DNA of 5,513 nucleotides from DATLZB01 sp035574175. Lineage in GTDB: Bacteria > Pseudomonadota > Alphaproteobacteria > Rhizobiales > Hyphomicrobiaceae. The notes under the pieces were generated by a model. It was not told the origin of the DNA, did not search any database, and saw nothing but the letters and a program-made list of their open reading frames with translations. This document shows, piece after piece, positions 1 through 5,054 of the stretch. The stretch's first letter is position 1. Each line of letters begins with the position of its first letter. Where the stretch lies: assembly GCA_035574175.1 (NCBI GenBank), contig DATLZB010000101.1, positions 1 to 5,513 on the forward strand, read 5' to 3'. The position numbers and the translations under genes are program-made.

Positions 1-45
1 ACTTCCCGCCAGTAGAACCGCCATGATGGCGAACGGAACTCTCAT
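1..45 (-). CDS. Partial gene: N-terminus of a probable exported protein
   Basis: Only the first 15 codons lie in the window; the gene continues past the left edge. They read MRVPFAIMAVLLAGS: a basic n-region, a hydrophobic core and a small-residue end, typical of a Sec signal peptide (or a lipoprotein signal if a cysteine follows). I chose ATG 45-43 because GGAGG lies upstream with a 6-nt spacer; an in-frame ATG at 51 would leave no spacer. An exact EcfG-type promoter (108-84) lies upstream and would give a leader of about 30 nt, so the gene is probably a member of the general stress regulon with its own promoter. The function cannot be told from this fragment. Confidence 0.6.
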   Translation of the reverse strand, partial: MRVPFAIMAVLLAGS

Positions 46-83
46 CTTCATCCTCCGAGTTGCTGCCCCGGCAGTGTGCGAAG

Positions 84-108
84 AACGTGCCTCTGGGCGC
101 TCGGTTCC
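84..108 (-). promoter_or_regulatory. EcfG-type (general stress) promoter for the left-edge gene
   Basis: On the minus strand GGAAC (108-104) is followed by exactly 16 nt and CGTT (87-84). This is the known alphaproteobacterial EcfG promoter consensus. Transcription should start near 77 and run left into the signal-peptide gene at 45. The site lies in the non-coding gap after the membrane-protein gene ends at 155. Confidence 0.8.
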
Positions 109-154
109 GCGACTCAATCGGGCCCCGCCTGGGAGCGGGAAAAGGAAGCAGGCG

Positions 155-544
155 TCAGCGCGAGGTATGTTCGGTTCTGCCGGGGAGGCGCACCGCCGAA
201 GGATCGAAATTGTTCAGCAGCCACAGTCCGCCGAGCGCAACGAGGCCCGCCACCGCGATGCTTGGCAGCGTTCGCACGAGCACACCGAGCAGCGCGGCGA
301 ACGCCGCCAACACTTTCTCACCCGCCTCCCGCAACTCCCTCGCAACCCTGAGCAATGCCCAGATCACGCCGGCTGCGATCAAGACGAGCAGAAGCTGCTT
401 CCAGAGCGGCCAGCTCTGCCAGGGAGACTGCGCCACTCTGACAATCTGATCCACTGACCATGTCCAGACCAATTGTACGAAGCGGAATATCGCACCGATG
501 CCCAACTGTACAAACTGCAGCAGCTGGCTAAAGATTTGGTCCAT
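155..544 (-). CDS. Small hydrophobic membrane protein, function unknown
   Basis: 129 residues starting MDQIFSQLLQ. I do not recognise the family. Clear hydrophobic segments lie at about 49-66 and 93-111, with weaker ones at about 10-28 and 75-92, so it is probably an inner-membrane protein with two to four helices. FVQL occurs twice near the N-terminus (11-14 and 22-25), and the stretch around 68-78 is charged (ARELREAGEK). The frame stays open upstream to 610, but ATG 544 is preferred because the run AGGGGGG (554-548) sits 3 nt in front of it and the upstream extension is composed largely of the intergenic hairpin. It lies 72 bp downstream of the EF-hand gene on the same strand, so read-through from that gene's EcfG promoter is likely. 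No promoter of its own was found. Confidence 0.75.
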   Translation of the reverse strand: MDQIFSQLLQFVQLGIGAIFRFVQLVWTWSVDQIVRVAQSPWQSWPLWKQLLLVLIAAGVIWALLRVARELREAGEKVLAAFAALLGVLVRTLPSIAVAGLVALGGLWLLNNFDPSAVRLPGRTEHTSR

Positions 545-575
545 GCACCCCCCTATGTCATCGGGTGACAAGCGC

Positions 576-601
576 GGTGGGCCGCCATCGGGCGGCCCAC
601 C
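576..601 (-). terminator. Strong intergenic hairpin, possible partial terminator
   Basis: A perfect 11-bp inverted repeat (GGTGGGCCGCC at 576-586 against 591-601) closes a 4-nt loop. It lies 15 bp past the stop of the EF-hand gene and 31 bp before the start of the membrane-protein gene. No T-run follows on the minus strand, so it is not a classical intrinsic terminator. It may attenuate transcription or protect the 3' end of the EF-hand message. Confidence 0.55.
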
Positions 602-616
602 TGAAATCAAAGCTGC

Positions 617-1027
617 CTACTTGTTGGTGCCGCCTTTCGAACCGGCACCCGACTCAGAGGAGTTCGGAGACATGCCTGGGCTCTGCGAGCCCGAGACGCC
701 GCCCTTGTCGGTGCCCGTACCACTGCCGGCGCCCGTTCCGGCACCGCTCTCGACCTGTCCCGCCTCGCAGCCCTGGAGGAACTCCGCGCGCGATATGCGG
801 CCGTCATTGTTGTTGTCGACCGCACTGAAGTTCTTCACGAAGCGCTGAGCTTGCGACTGCGTGAGCGAGCCGGCCTTGGCGCTATCGGCCCGGTTCCACA
901 ACGACTCGCACTCGGCCTGCGTCATCTTCGTGGCCGAGCCCTTATCCTTCATCTGAGCAAAGGCTGGGCCCGCGAGGGCCAAGCAGGCAATTGCACCAAA
1001 CGCGTAAAACTCCGTCCATTTCCGCAT
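617..1027 (-). CDS. Secreted EF-hand domain protein, stress-regulated
   Basis: 136 residues. Residues 1-24 form a signal peptide ending in an AFA-Q cleavage site, so the mature protein should be periplasmic. A canonical EF-hand calcium loop is at 71-82 (DNNNDGRISRAE), with D71, N73, D75, G76, I78 and E82 in the expected places. A degenerate first loop aligns at about 48-59 (D48, G53, L55) but lacks most ligands, so this looks like a paired EF-hand with one working site. C40 and C87 flank the pair and could form a disulfide. Residues 91-136 are a low-complexity Gly/Ser/Thr tail. The start is well supported by TAGGAGG six bases upstream of ATG 1027. An exact EcfG promoter lies about 70 bp upstream. 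A role as a periplasmic calcium sensor or buffer in stress is inference; no partner is visible. Confidence 0.88.
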   Translation of the reverse strand: MRKWTEFYAFGAIACLALAGPAFAQMKDKGSATKMTQAECESLWNRADSAKAGSLTQSQAQRFVKNFSAVDNNNDGRISRAEFLQGCEAGQVESGAGTGAGSGTGTDKGGVSGSQSPGMSPNSSESGAGSKGGTNK

Positions 1028-1093
1028 CTCGTTCCTCCTACTTTTGACCGTGGTTGCAAGTGCGAGCGCCTCTCACTACGCTCTGCTCCAGAG

Positions 1094-1118
1094 AACGTGA
1101 CCGACCCGCCCCGGTTCC
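1094..1118 (-). promoter_or_regulatory. EcfG-type promoter for the EF-hand gene
   Basis: Minus-strand GGAAC (1118-1114), 16 nt, CGTT (1097-1094). Predicted start of transcription is near 1087, giving a leader of about 60 nt before ATG 1027. Spacing and both hexamer cores match the general stress sigma consensus exactly. Confidence 0.85.
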
Positions 1119-1142
1119 GGGCCGGCATTCCGGGCGGGCAGA

Positions 1143-1167
1143 GTTCGCTTTCGCGTGAAAAGCGAAC
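1143..1167. repeat. Inverted repeat in the divergent EF-hand/hydrolase intergenic region
   Basis: Nine-base perfect arms GTTCGCTTT (1143-1151) and AAAGCGAAC (1159-1167) surround a 7-nt centre. It lies 25 bp beyond the EF-hand EcfG promoter and 33 bp before the favoured hydrolase start. It could be an operator for a dimeric regulator or a leader hairpin in the hydrolase transcript; the sequence alone does not decide. Confidence 0.5.
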
Positions 1168-1190
1168 GGCCGCGGGTGGGGTCTAGGGGC

Positions 1191-1197
1191 AGGAGGG
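1191..1197 (+). promoter_or_regulatory. Ribosome binding site that favours GTG 1200 for the hydrolase
   Basis: AGGAGGG at 1191-1197 is the only strong Shine-Dalgarno match near the 5' end of this frame. It points to GTG 1200, although the spacer is short (about 3 nt from AGGAGG). The upstream in-frame GTG at 1155 has only a weak purine stretch before it and lies inside the inverted repeat. Confidence 0.55.
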
Positions 1198-1199
1198 AA

Positions 1200-2186
1200 G
1201 TGAGGGTCGCTCACAACCATCGTGGTGTGGCCGCCACGTGTCTCGTCGGGCTGGCGTTCATGCTCGCAACGCTCGGCGCGGTCGCACCGGGGGCGTTGGA
1301 TCTTGGTCACCGGACGGGCGCGGGTTCGAATTACGGCCCGTTCGGGCCGGAGGGTCCGCGCATGCGTGAGCAGCTATGGATGCTGCCGAGCGGCGACCCC
1401 GGCCGCGCGCTGCGCGCGACGGTCTTCCGCCCCCCGGAGCCACATGCGGGCAGATCACGCTTCCCGCTCGTGCTCATCAACCACGGTTCTGACGAAGCCA
1501 ACCGCCAGGCGGTGTCCATGCCGGTATTCTACTGGCTCTCGCGCTGGTTCGTAGACCGTGGCTATGCCGTTGTTCTTCCACAGCGCAGAGGATTTGGGGC
1601 AACAGGCGGGGAGCTTGTGGAGGCGACCGATAGTTGCCGCAATCCGGATCATTACGGTGCCGGCCTTGCTGCAGCCGAAGACGTCGGCTCGGCGCTTGAC
1701 TACATGAGCACGCAGCACGGGATTGAGGCGGGGCAATCGATTGCCGTCGGTATATCGACCGGCGGATGGGCCTCGCTCGCGCTGGCCGCGCGCAACCCGC
1801 CGAATCTGGCAATGGTCGTCAACTTCGCCGGCGGCCGCGGCGGACACGCCTACGGTGTGCCTGGTTCTATCTGCGGCCCGGATCGACTCGTCGAAGCGGC
1901 AGCAGCCTATGGCAGGACCGCGAGGGTGCCGACCCTGTGGATCTATGCGCGCAATGACAGCTATTTCGGCAGCGACATCGCAAACCGCATGGCAAAGGCT
2001 TGGAAGGAGCACGGCGGCAAGGTCGATCTCGTGCATCTACCGGCCTACGGTCGCGAGGGACATGCTCTCGTCGACGATCGCGCCGGATGGGAGTTATGGG
2101 GGAGCGTGCTCGAGCACTTTCTGCTGAGGCACAGCCCCGCAATGGTGGCCGGACGCTCGAGCGGCGGAGAAGCTGCAGCGCGTTAG
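1200..2186 (+). CDS. Exported alpha/beta hydrolase, dienelactone-hydrolase-like
   Basis: 328 residues from GTG 1200 (343 from the alternative GTG 1155). With the 1200 start, the N-terminus has basic residues (RVAHNHR) followed by a hydrophobic core (about 10-33), a signal peptide or membrane anchor, so the enzyme probably acts in the periplasm or at the membrane. The fold is recognisable: an oxyanion HG motif at 95-96 (INHGSD), a nucleophile elbow GISTGG with Ser186, a probable acid Asp253 (YARNDSYFG) and a catalytic His288 (REGHALVD), in the order expected for a Ser-Asp-His triad. The family hydrolyses esters, lactones or peptides; the substrate cannot be named. It is transcribed away from the EF-hand gene and converges on the kinase with a 29-bp gap. 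I found no EcfG consensus in front of it. Confidence 0.87.
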   Translation: MRVAHNHRGVAATCLVGLAFMLATLGAVAPGALDLGHRTGAGSNYGPFGPEGPRMREQLWMLPSGDPGRALRATVFRPPEPHAGRSRFPLVLINHGSDEANRQAVSMPVFYWLSRWFVDRGYAVVLPQRRGFGATGGELVEATDSCRNPDHYGAGLAAAEDVGSALDYMSTQHGIEAGQSIAVGISTGGWASLALAARNPPNLAMVVNFAGGRGGHAYGVPGSICGPDRLVEAAAAYGRTARVPTLWIYARNDSYFGSDIANRMAKAWKEHGGKVDLVHLPAYGREGHALVDDRAGWELWGSVLEHFLLRHSPAMVAGRSSGGEAAAR

Positions 2187-2215
2187 CCAGGCGCCGCCGA
2201 TGAACCCTGCGCACC

Positions 2216-3787
2216 CTAAGCTCGGGCTTCCCCATCGGTTGACTGCGCCCCGTCGTCGGTGCGTAGGAGATGAAAAGCGGGCAGCGTGATTTGGCAGCGC
2301 ACACCCCCGGGCATGAAGTCGAGCTTGACCTCACCGCTCAACGACACACCGAGCGCCTGCTCGAGCAGCGCCCGCCCGAAACCGGTGTCTGCGGGGGGGA
2401 CGACGGGCGGGCCTCCCGACTCCTGCCACTCGAACTGAACGCAACTGTCCGCACCGGTCCCGGTCATGAACCAGCGCACGCTTACTCGCCCAGCGTTCGT
2501 GGAAAGTGCACCGTACTTGGCGGCGTTGTCCGCCAGCTCATGGACGACGAGGCCGATGCTGTCGACGCCGTTCGGCCTCAACCTGATCTCGGGTCCCTCC
2601 AAACTGATCTGTTTGTCAATGCGATCGGCATATTTGCCAAGTTGTGCCCTCACCAGCTTGGCGAGCGGCACGCCACGCCAATTCTCCTCTACGAGCAGAT
2701 CGTGTGAGACCGCCAACGCTTGCAACCGCGCCCCGAGCTGGGCGGAGTAGGCGCGTCCCGAGGCGGTGCGTGGCGAGGTATTGCGGACGATGGCTTGGCA
2801 TACTGCCAGCAAGTTTTTCGATCGATGCGTGACCTCGCGCAGCAACATCTCGAGCAACTGCTCACTCTGCTTTCGGTGAGTGATATCGACCGCTGCTGAG
2901 GTGATTCCAACGATGCTGCCATCAACTGCCCTGAGCGGCTCCACCGTCAGGTCGTACCAGCGCTGCTCGTTGCCGGTGCCGAGCACGACTTCGGTCCGCC
3001 GCGCGTCCCCGCTCTCCATGACGCGGCGTTTGATCTCGGTCATCAGCGCTGCCGGCTCGGGCAGCAGCAGATCCAAGTCGGTCTTCCCGCGCCAGTCCGC
3101 CGGATAAGCCGGCGGTGCGTTGCGGATCCAGCTGTAGCGCAGTTCCGCATCCTGGCTGAACACGCTGACCGGCGACTGACGCAGCACGACCTCGAAGCGC
3201 TGAGTCGTCTCCTGCAGCTGTGCGGTGCGCGCGGCGACCTGTTTTTCAAGCTGGCTGCGCACGCCGCGCAGTTCCTCTAGCTTGCGCAGCTGTGCAGCCA
3301 CCTCCCGTTCGAGCTCCGCCGGCGCAGGCTGGCGCGCGATCATGTAGACTGCGGGCCAGACGACGAGCGCGGCCGCGAGAACGGCGCCGTCCGCCATCAG
3401 CTGAACCGTGGGCTCCAGCGCAGGCAGTTGCGACCCAAACCCGAGGGCGGCTACCGCGTGCGCGATTAGTCCACTCGACCCAAAAACCACGAACAGAATG
3501 GCGAGCAACCGCGCCGGGCGCACCATGTAGCGGCGGCGCTTTAGGAGGTAGACGACCGCTCCCAGGATCACGAGGTAGGCCGTGGCGAGGACGGCCTCCC
3601 GCGCGTTGCTTGCAGAAACGAGCGACTGAACATCGAGCACAATGGCTGCCATCCACTGTCCGAGCCCGAGCGAACCCCAGCTCACTTCACTGCGCCCCCC
3701 TGTCCGCATATCGTCGGTACGCCGTGCTTGCGGCGAAACCCCCTCCCCAAGGAACGCCGGCGCGGGCGCCCCGGAGCGTTGTTGCAT
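2216..3787 (-). CDS. Membrane-bound PAS / HWE-family sensor histidine kinase
   Basis: 523 residues. The N-terminal region has about four hydrophobic segments (46-60 weak, 64-82, 92-118, 127-150), a membrane sensor module I cannot assign. A charged, probably coiled-coil linker follows (157-195), then a PAS domain (about 196-308, ending AAVDITHRKQSEQ). The dimerisation/phosphotransfer helix has the acceptor His321 (EVTHRSKN). The ATPase domain shows the HWE hallmarks: His416 in the N-box (HELADNAAKYGALS), the W-x-E motif W455-Q-E457 before GGP, and the glycine box at 467-475 (DTGFGRALL). HWE kinases are the known phosphodonors for PhyR, and this gene sits next to phyR, so it is the likely GSR sensor. 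The PAS lacks the cysteine motif of a LOV photosensor. ATG 3787 has GGAG with a 5-nt spacer; ATG 3709 and 3652 are weaker starts. No EcfG promoter precedes it. Confidence 0.92.
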   Translation of the reverse strand: MQQRSGAPAPAFLGEGVSPQARRTDDMRTGGRSEVSWGSLGLGQWMAAIVLDVQSLVSASNAREAVLATAYLVILGAVVYLLKRRRYMVRPARLLAILFVVFGSSGLIAHAVAALGFGSQLPALEPTVQLMADGAVLAAALVVWPAVYMIARQPAPAELEREVAAQLRKLEELRGVRSQLEKQVAARTAQLQETTQRFEVVLRQSPVSVFSQDAELRYSWIRNAPPAYPADWRGKTDLDLLLPEPAALMTEIKRRVMESGDARRTEVVLGTGNEQRWYDLTVEPLRAVDGSIVGITSAAVDITHRKQSEQLLEMLLREVTHRSKNLLAVCQAIVRNTSPRTASGRAYSAQLGARLQALAVSHDLLVEENWRGVPLAKLVRAQLGKYADRIDKQISLEGPEIRLRPNGVDSIGLVVHELADNAAKYGALSTNAGRVSVRWFMTGTGADSCVQFEWQESGGPPVVPPADTGFGRALLEQALGVSLSGEVKLDFMPGGVRCQITLPAFHLLRTDDGAQSTDGEARA

Positions 3788-3844
3788 CGATACTCCAAAG
3801 TGGGAACGTCATCTGCGGCAGACTGTCACCGGACGGGATTGTCA

Positions 3845-3869
3845 GGAACCGAGCTGATAAACCGACGTT
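3845..3869 (+). promoter_or_regulatory. EcfG-type promoter with no protein gene downstream
   Basis: Plus-strand GGAAC (3845-3849), 16 nt, CGTT (3866-3869): an exact match to the general stress promoter. It lies between the kinase start (3787) and the phyR end (4023), and fires toward the 3' end of phyR. The predicted start of transcription is near 3876, directly before a C-rich, highly structured sequence. Confidence 0.8.
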
Positions 3870-3875
3870 CTCTTG

Positions 3876-3998
3876 CTGCGGCCGCACGAGCACCCCCTCC
3901 CCTCCCCCCTCCCGAACGCTCGTTCGGACCGTGCGCCCGCGGACCATCCGCCACTATGGGCGGCCTGGGCCGCGGGCTGTTGCTCGCACGGGACTTTG
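3876..3998 (+). ncRNA. Candidate GsrN-like stress small RNA
   Basis: The RNA predicted from the EcfG promoter at 3845-3869 folds by eye into two hairpins. Hairpin 1 pairs 3882-3891 with 3918-3927 (10 positions, one C-U mismatch) and exposes a 26-nt loop, 3892-3917, in which 19 bases are C. Hairpin 2 pairs 3929-3935 with 3985-3991 and 3936-3942 with 3970-3976, with an 8-nt bulge and a small inner stem (3948-3952 with 3959-3963). A weak T3 follows at 3995-3997, so the 3' end is a guess. Caulobacter GsrN is a sigma-T-dependent stress sRNA that acts through an exposed C-rich loop near its 5' end, pairing with G-rich mRNA leaders; homologues are proposed in other alphaproteobacteria. Promoter, location beside phyR, size and loop all fit. 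The only reading frames here are short, or are long shadows of phyR codons. Confidence 0.6.
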
Positions 3999-4022
3999 GC
4001 TCAAGCCGGTGACAAGCCCGAT

Positions 4023-4838
4023 TCAGGCCAGGGCAGGTTGGCGACCACGCCGGTCGGCGCGCATGTCGAAGAACAGAGCCTGGCTGATGATGGCTCTTAC
4101 CGTGTCGGTCTGAAACGGCTTCGTTATGAGGAACGTGGGTTCAGGCCTATCGCCCGTGAGAAGGCGCTCGGGATAAGCGGTTATGAAGACGACAGGCACG
4201 CTCATCGAATCGAGGATCTCATTCACCGCCTCGAGGCCCGAGCTGCCGTCGGCAAGCTGAATGTCTGCGAGCACGAGCCCGGGCGGCTTGGCGCGCACCG
4301 CATTGATGGCCTCCCGATGGGTGCGTGCGCGGGCCACGACGCGGTGGCCCAAGCCCTCTACCACCCGAGTGAGATCCATCGCAATCAGCGGCTCGTCCTC
4401 GATGATGAGCACGTCCGTGGCAATGTAATCTGCAATCTCGCGGCCCGCCTGATCGATGAGTGCGACCACGTCGCGAACATCGGTCTCGAGGATCTGGGCA
4501 ACTTCCTGCGGCGTGAAGCCCTCCACGGAAGCCAGCAGAAAGGCCTGCCGCGGGCGCGGCGTGATCGCCTCCAGGCTGCGATTCGCCGCCGCTTCGGGGC
4601 CACTCCTCGGCGCGTTGGTCGTCCCCGAATTGAGATCGAGGGAGCCCCAGATCTTGAGGAAAAGCCGGTAGAGGGCCACGCGCGGATGTACGTCCCTGGC
4701 GAAGCTTTCCGGGTCGGCGATCAACGTTTCCAGCACCACTGCGACGTAGGCATCCCCGCTCTTCTGCTTTCCGCACAGCGCACGTGCGAAGCGGCGCAGG
4801 TAAGGCAGGTGAGGAGCAATCTTCTGCGAAATGGACAT
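4023..4838 (-). CDS. phyR: PhyR, general stress response anti-anti-sigma response regulator
   Basis: 271 residues, the usual PhyR length. Residues 1 to about 140 form the sigma-like domain: a sigma2-like part (HLPYLRRFARAL at 10-21 onward) and a sigma4-like helix-turn-helix part (about 89-137, EGFTPQEVAQILE). Residues 142-258 are the receiver, with acidic E147/D148, phospho-acceptor D192 (ADIQLADGSSG), T220 and K240 (TKPF). When phosphorylated, PhyR binds NepR by mimicking sigma, which frees EcfG. The frame is open far upstream, but homology begins at MSISQKIAPH; ATG 4838 has AGGAGG (4855-4850) with a long 11-nt spacer and no in-frame ATG, GTG or TTG lies between. It is divergent from nepR-ecfG and has its own EcfG promoter (4969-4945), implying positive autoregulation. 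The C-terminal tail after 258 is basic. Confidence 0.97.
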   Translation of the reverse strand: MSISQKIAPHLPYLRRFARALCGKQKSGDAYVAVVLETLIADPESFARDVHPRVALYRLFLKIWGSLDLNSGTTNAPRSGPEAAANRSLEAITPRPRQAFLLASVEGFTPQEVAQILETDVRDVVALIDQAGREIADYIATDVLIIEDEPLIAMDLTRVVEGLGHRVVARARTHREAINAVRAKPPGLVLADIQLADGSSGLEAVNEILDSMSVPVVFITAYPERLLTGDRPEPTFLITKPFQTDTVRAIISQALFFDMRADRRGRQPALA

Positions 4839-4859
4839 GGCCGACGATACCTCCTCTGC

Positions 4860-4884
4860 AAGGCACGCACGTGGTAAGGCACGC
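4860..4884. repeat. Short direct repeat in the phyR leader
   Basis: AAGGCACGC occurs at 4860-4868 and again at 4876-4884, a 16-bp period. It lies in the predicted 100-nt untranslated leader of phyR. No function is evident; it may be chance. Confidence 0.3.
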
Positions 4885-4944
4885 GAATGGTGGTGTTCCT
4901 GAGATGCCCGAAGTCTTGGTAGGGTTGTTGGTTGATAGTTCCTT

Positions 4945-4969
4945 AACGTGGTCCGAGCGAAAAAGTTCC
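4945..4969 (-). promoter_or_regulatory. EcfG-type promoter for phyR
   Basis: Minus-strand GGAAC (4969-4965), 16 nt, CGTT (4948-4945). Transcription should begin near 4938 and give a leader of about 100 nt before the phyR ATG at 4838. EcfG-dependent expression of phyR is the standard feedback in this system. Confidence 0.9.
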
Positions 4970-4978
4970 ATCTCGAAG

Positions 4979-5003
4979 GGAACCTTCTGTCGCCTCGTGC
5001 GTT
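4979..5003 (+). promoter_or_regulatory. EcfG-type promoter for nepR-ecfG
   Basis: Plus-strand GGAAC (4979-4983), 16 nt, CGTT (5000-5003). The predicted start is near 5010, about 45 nt before the nepR ATG. Its -35 lies only 9 bp from the -35 of the divergent phyR promoter, so the two holoenzyme sites are back to back. Confidence 0.9.
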
Positions 5004-5015
5004 TGGTTCGGGCGA

Positions 5016-5033
5016 CCGGATGTCAGCATCCGG
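5016..5033 (+). promoter_or_regulatory. Hairpin in the nepR 5' leader
   Basis: Perfect 7-bp stem CCGGATG (5016-5022) and CATCCGG (5027-5033) with a TCAG loop. It begins a few bases after the predicted transcription start and ends 21 nt before the nepR ATG. It may stabilise the message or affect initiation at nepR, whose Shine-Dalgarno is weak. Confidence 0.45.
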
Positions 5034-5054
5034 CGAGGCTTGCTGGGGCAAGAG

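Noticed and set aside
35..61. GGAAC at 35 followed by AGTT on the plus strand
   Set aside because: The -10 core lacks the C-G and the spacing is too long; no rightward gene follows.
124..139. Small hairpin downstream of the membrane-protein gene
   Set aside because: Only a 5-bp stem with no T-run on the minus strand; too weak to call a terminator.
1044..1082. TTGACC and TACGCT as a housekeeping promoter toward the hydrolase
   Set aside because: The spacer is about 27 nt, far from the required 16-18.
1155..1199. GTG 1155 as the hydrolase start
   Set aside because: Weak ribosome site, position inside an inverted repeat, and an Arg-rich extension in front of an otherwise good signal peptide. 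It is not fully excluded.
3751..3780. GGAAC at 3751 followed by CGTT at 3777
   Set aside because: The spacer is 21 nt rather than 16-17, and the site lies inside the kinase coding region.
3220..4113. Rightward open frame of 297 codons over the kinase and phyR ends
   Set aside because: It is antisense to well-supported kinase sequence, very rich in Arg/Ala/Pro as expected for a shadow frame in high-GC DNA, and has no recognisable domain.
3873..4877. Rightward open frame of 334 codons opposite phyR
   Set aside because: It mirrors the phyR codons on the other strand and its protein has no family features. Its TTG start would lie in the candidate sRNA, but no ribosome site precedes it.
4879..4942. 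Two further minus-strand GGAAC cores (4942-4938 and 4899-4895) upstream of phyR
   Set aside because: Neither has CGTT at a 16- or 17-nt spacing, unlike the site at 4969-4945.
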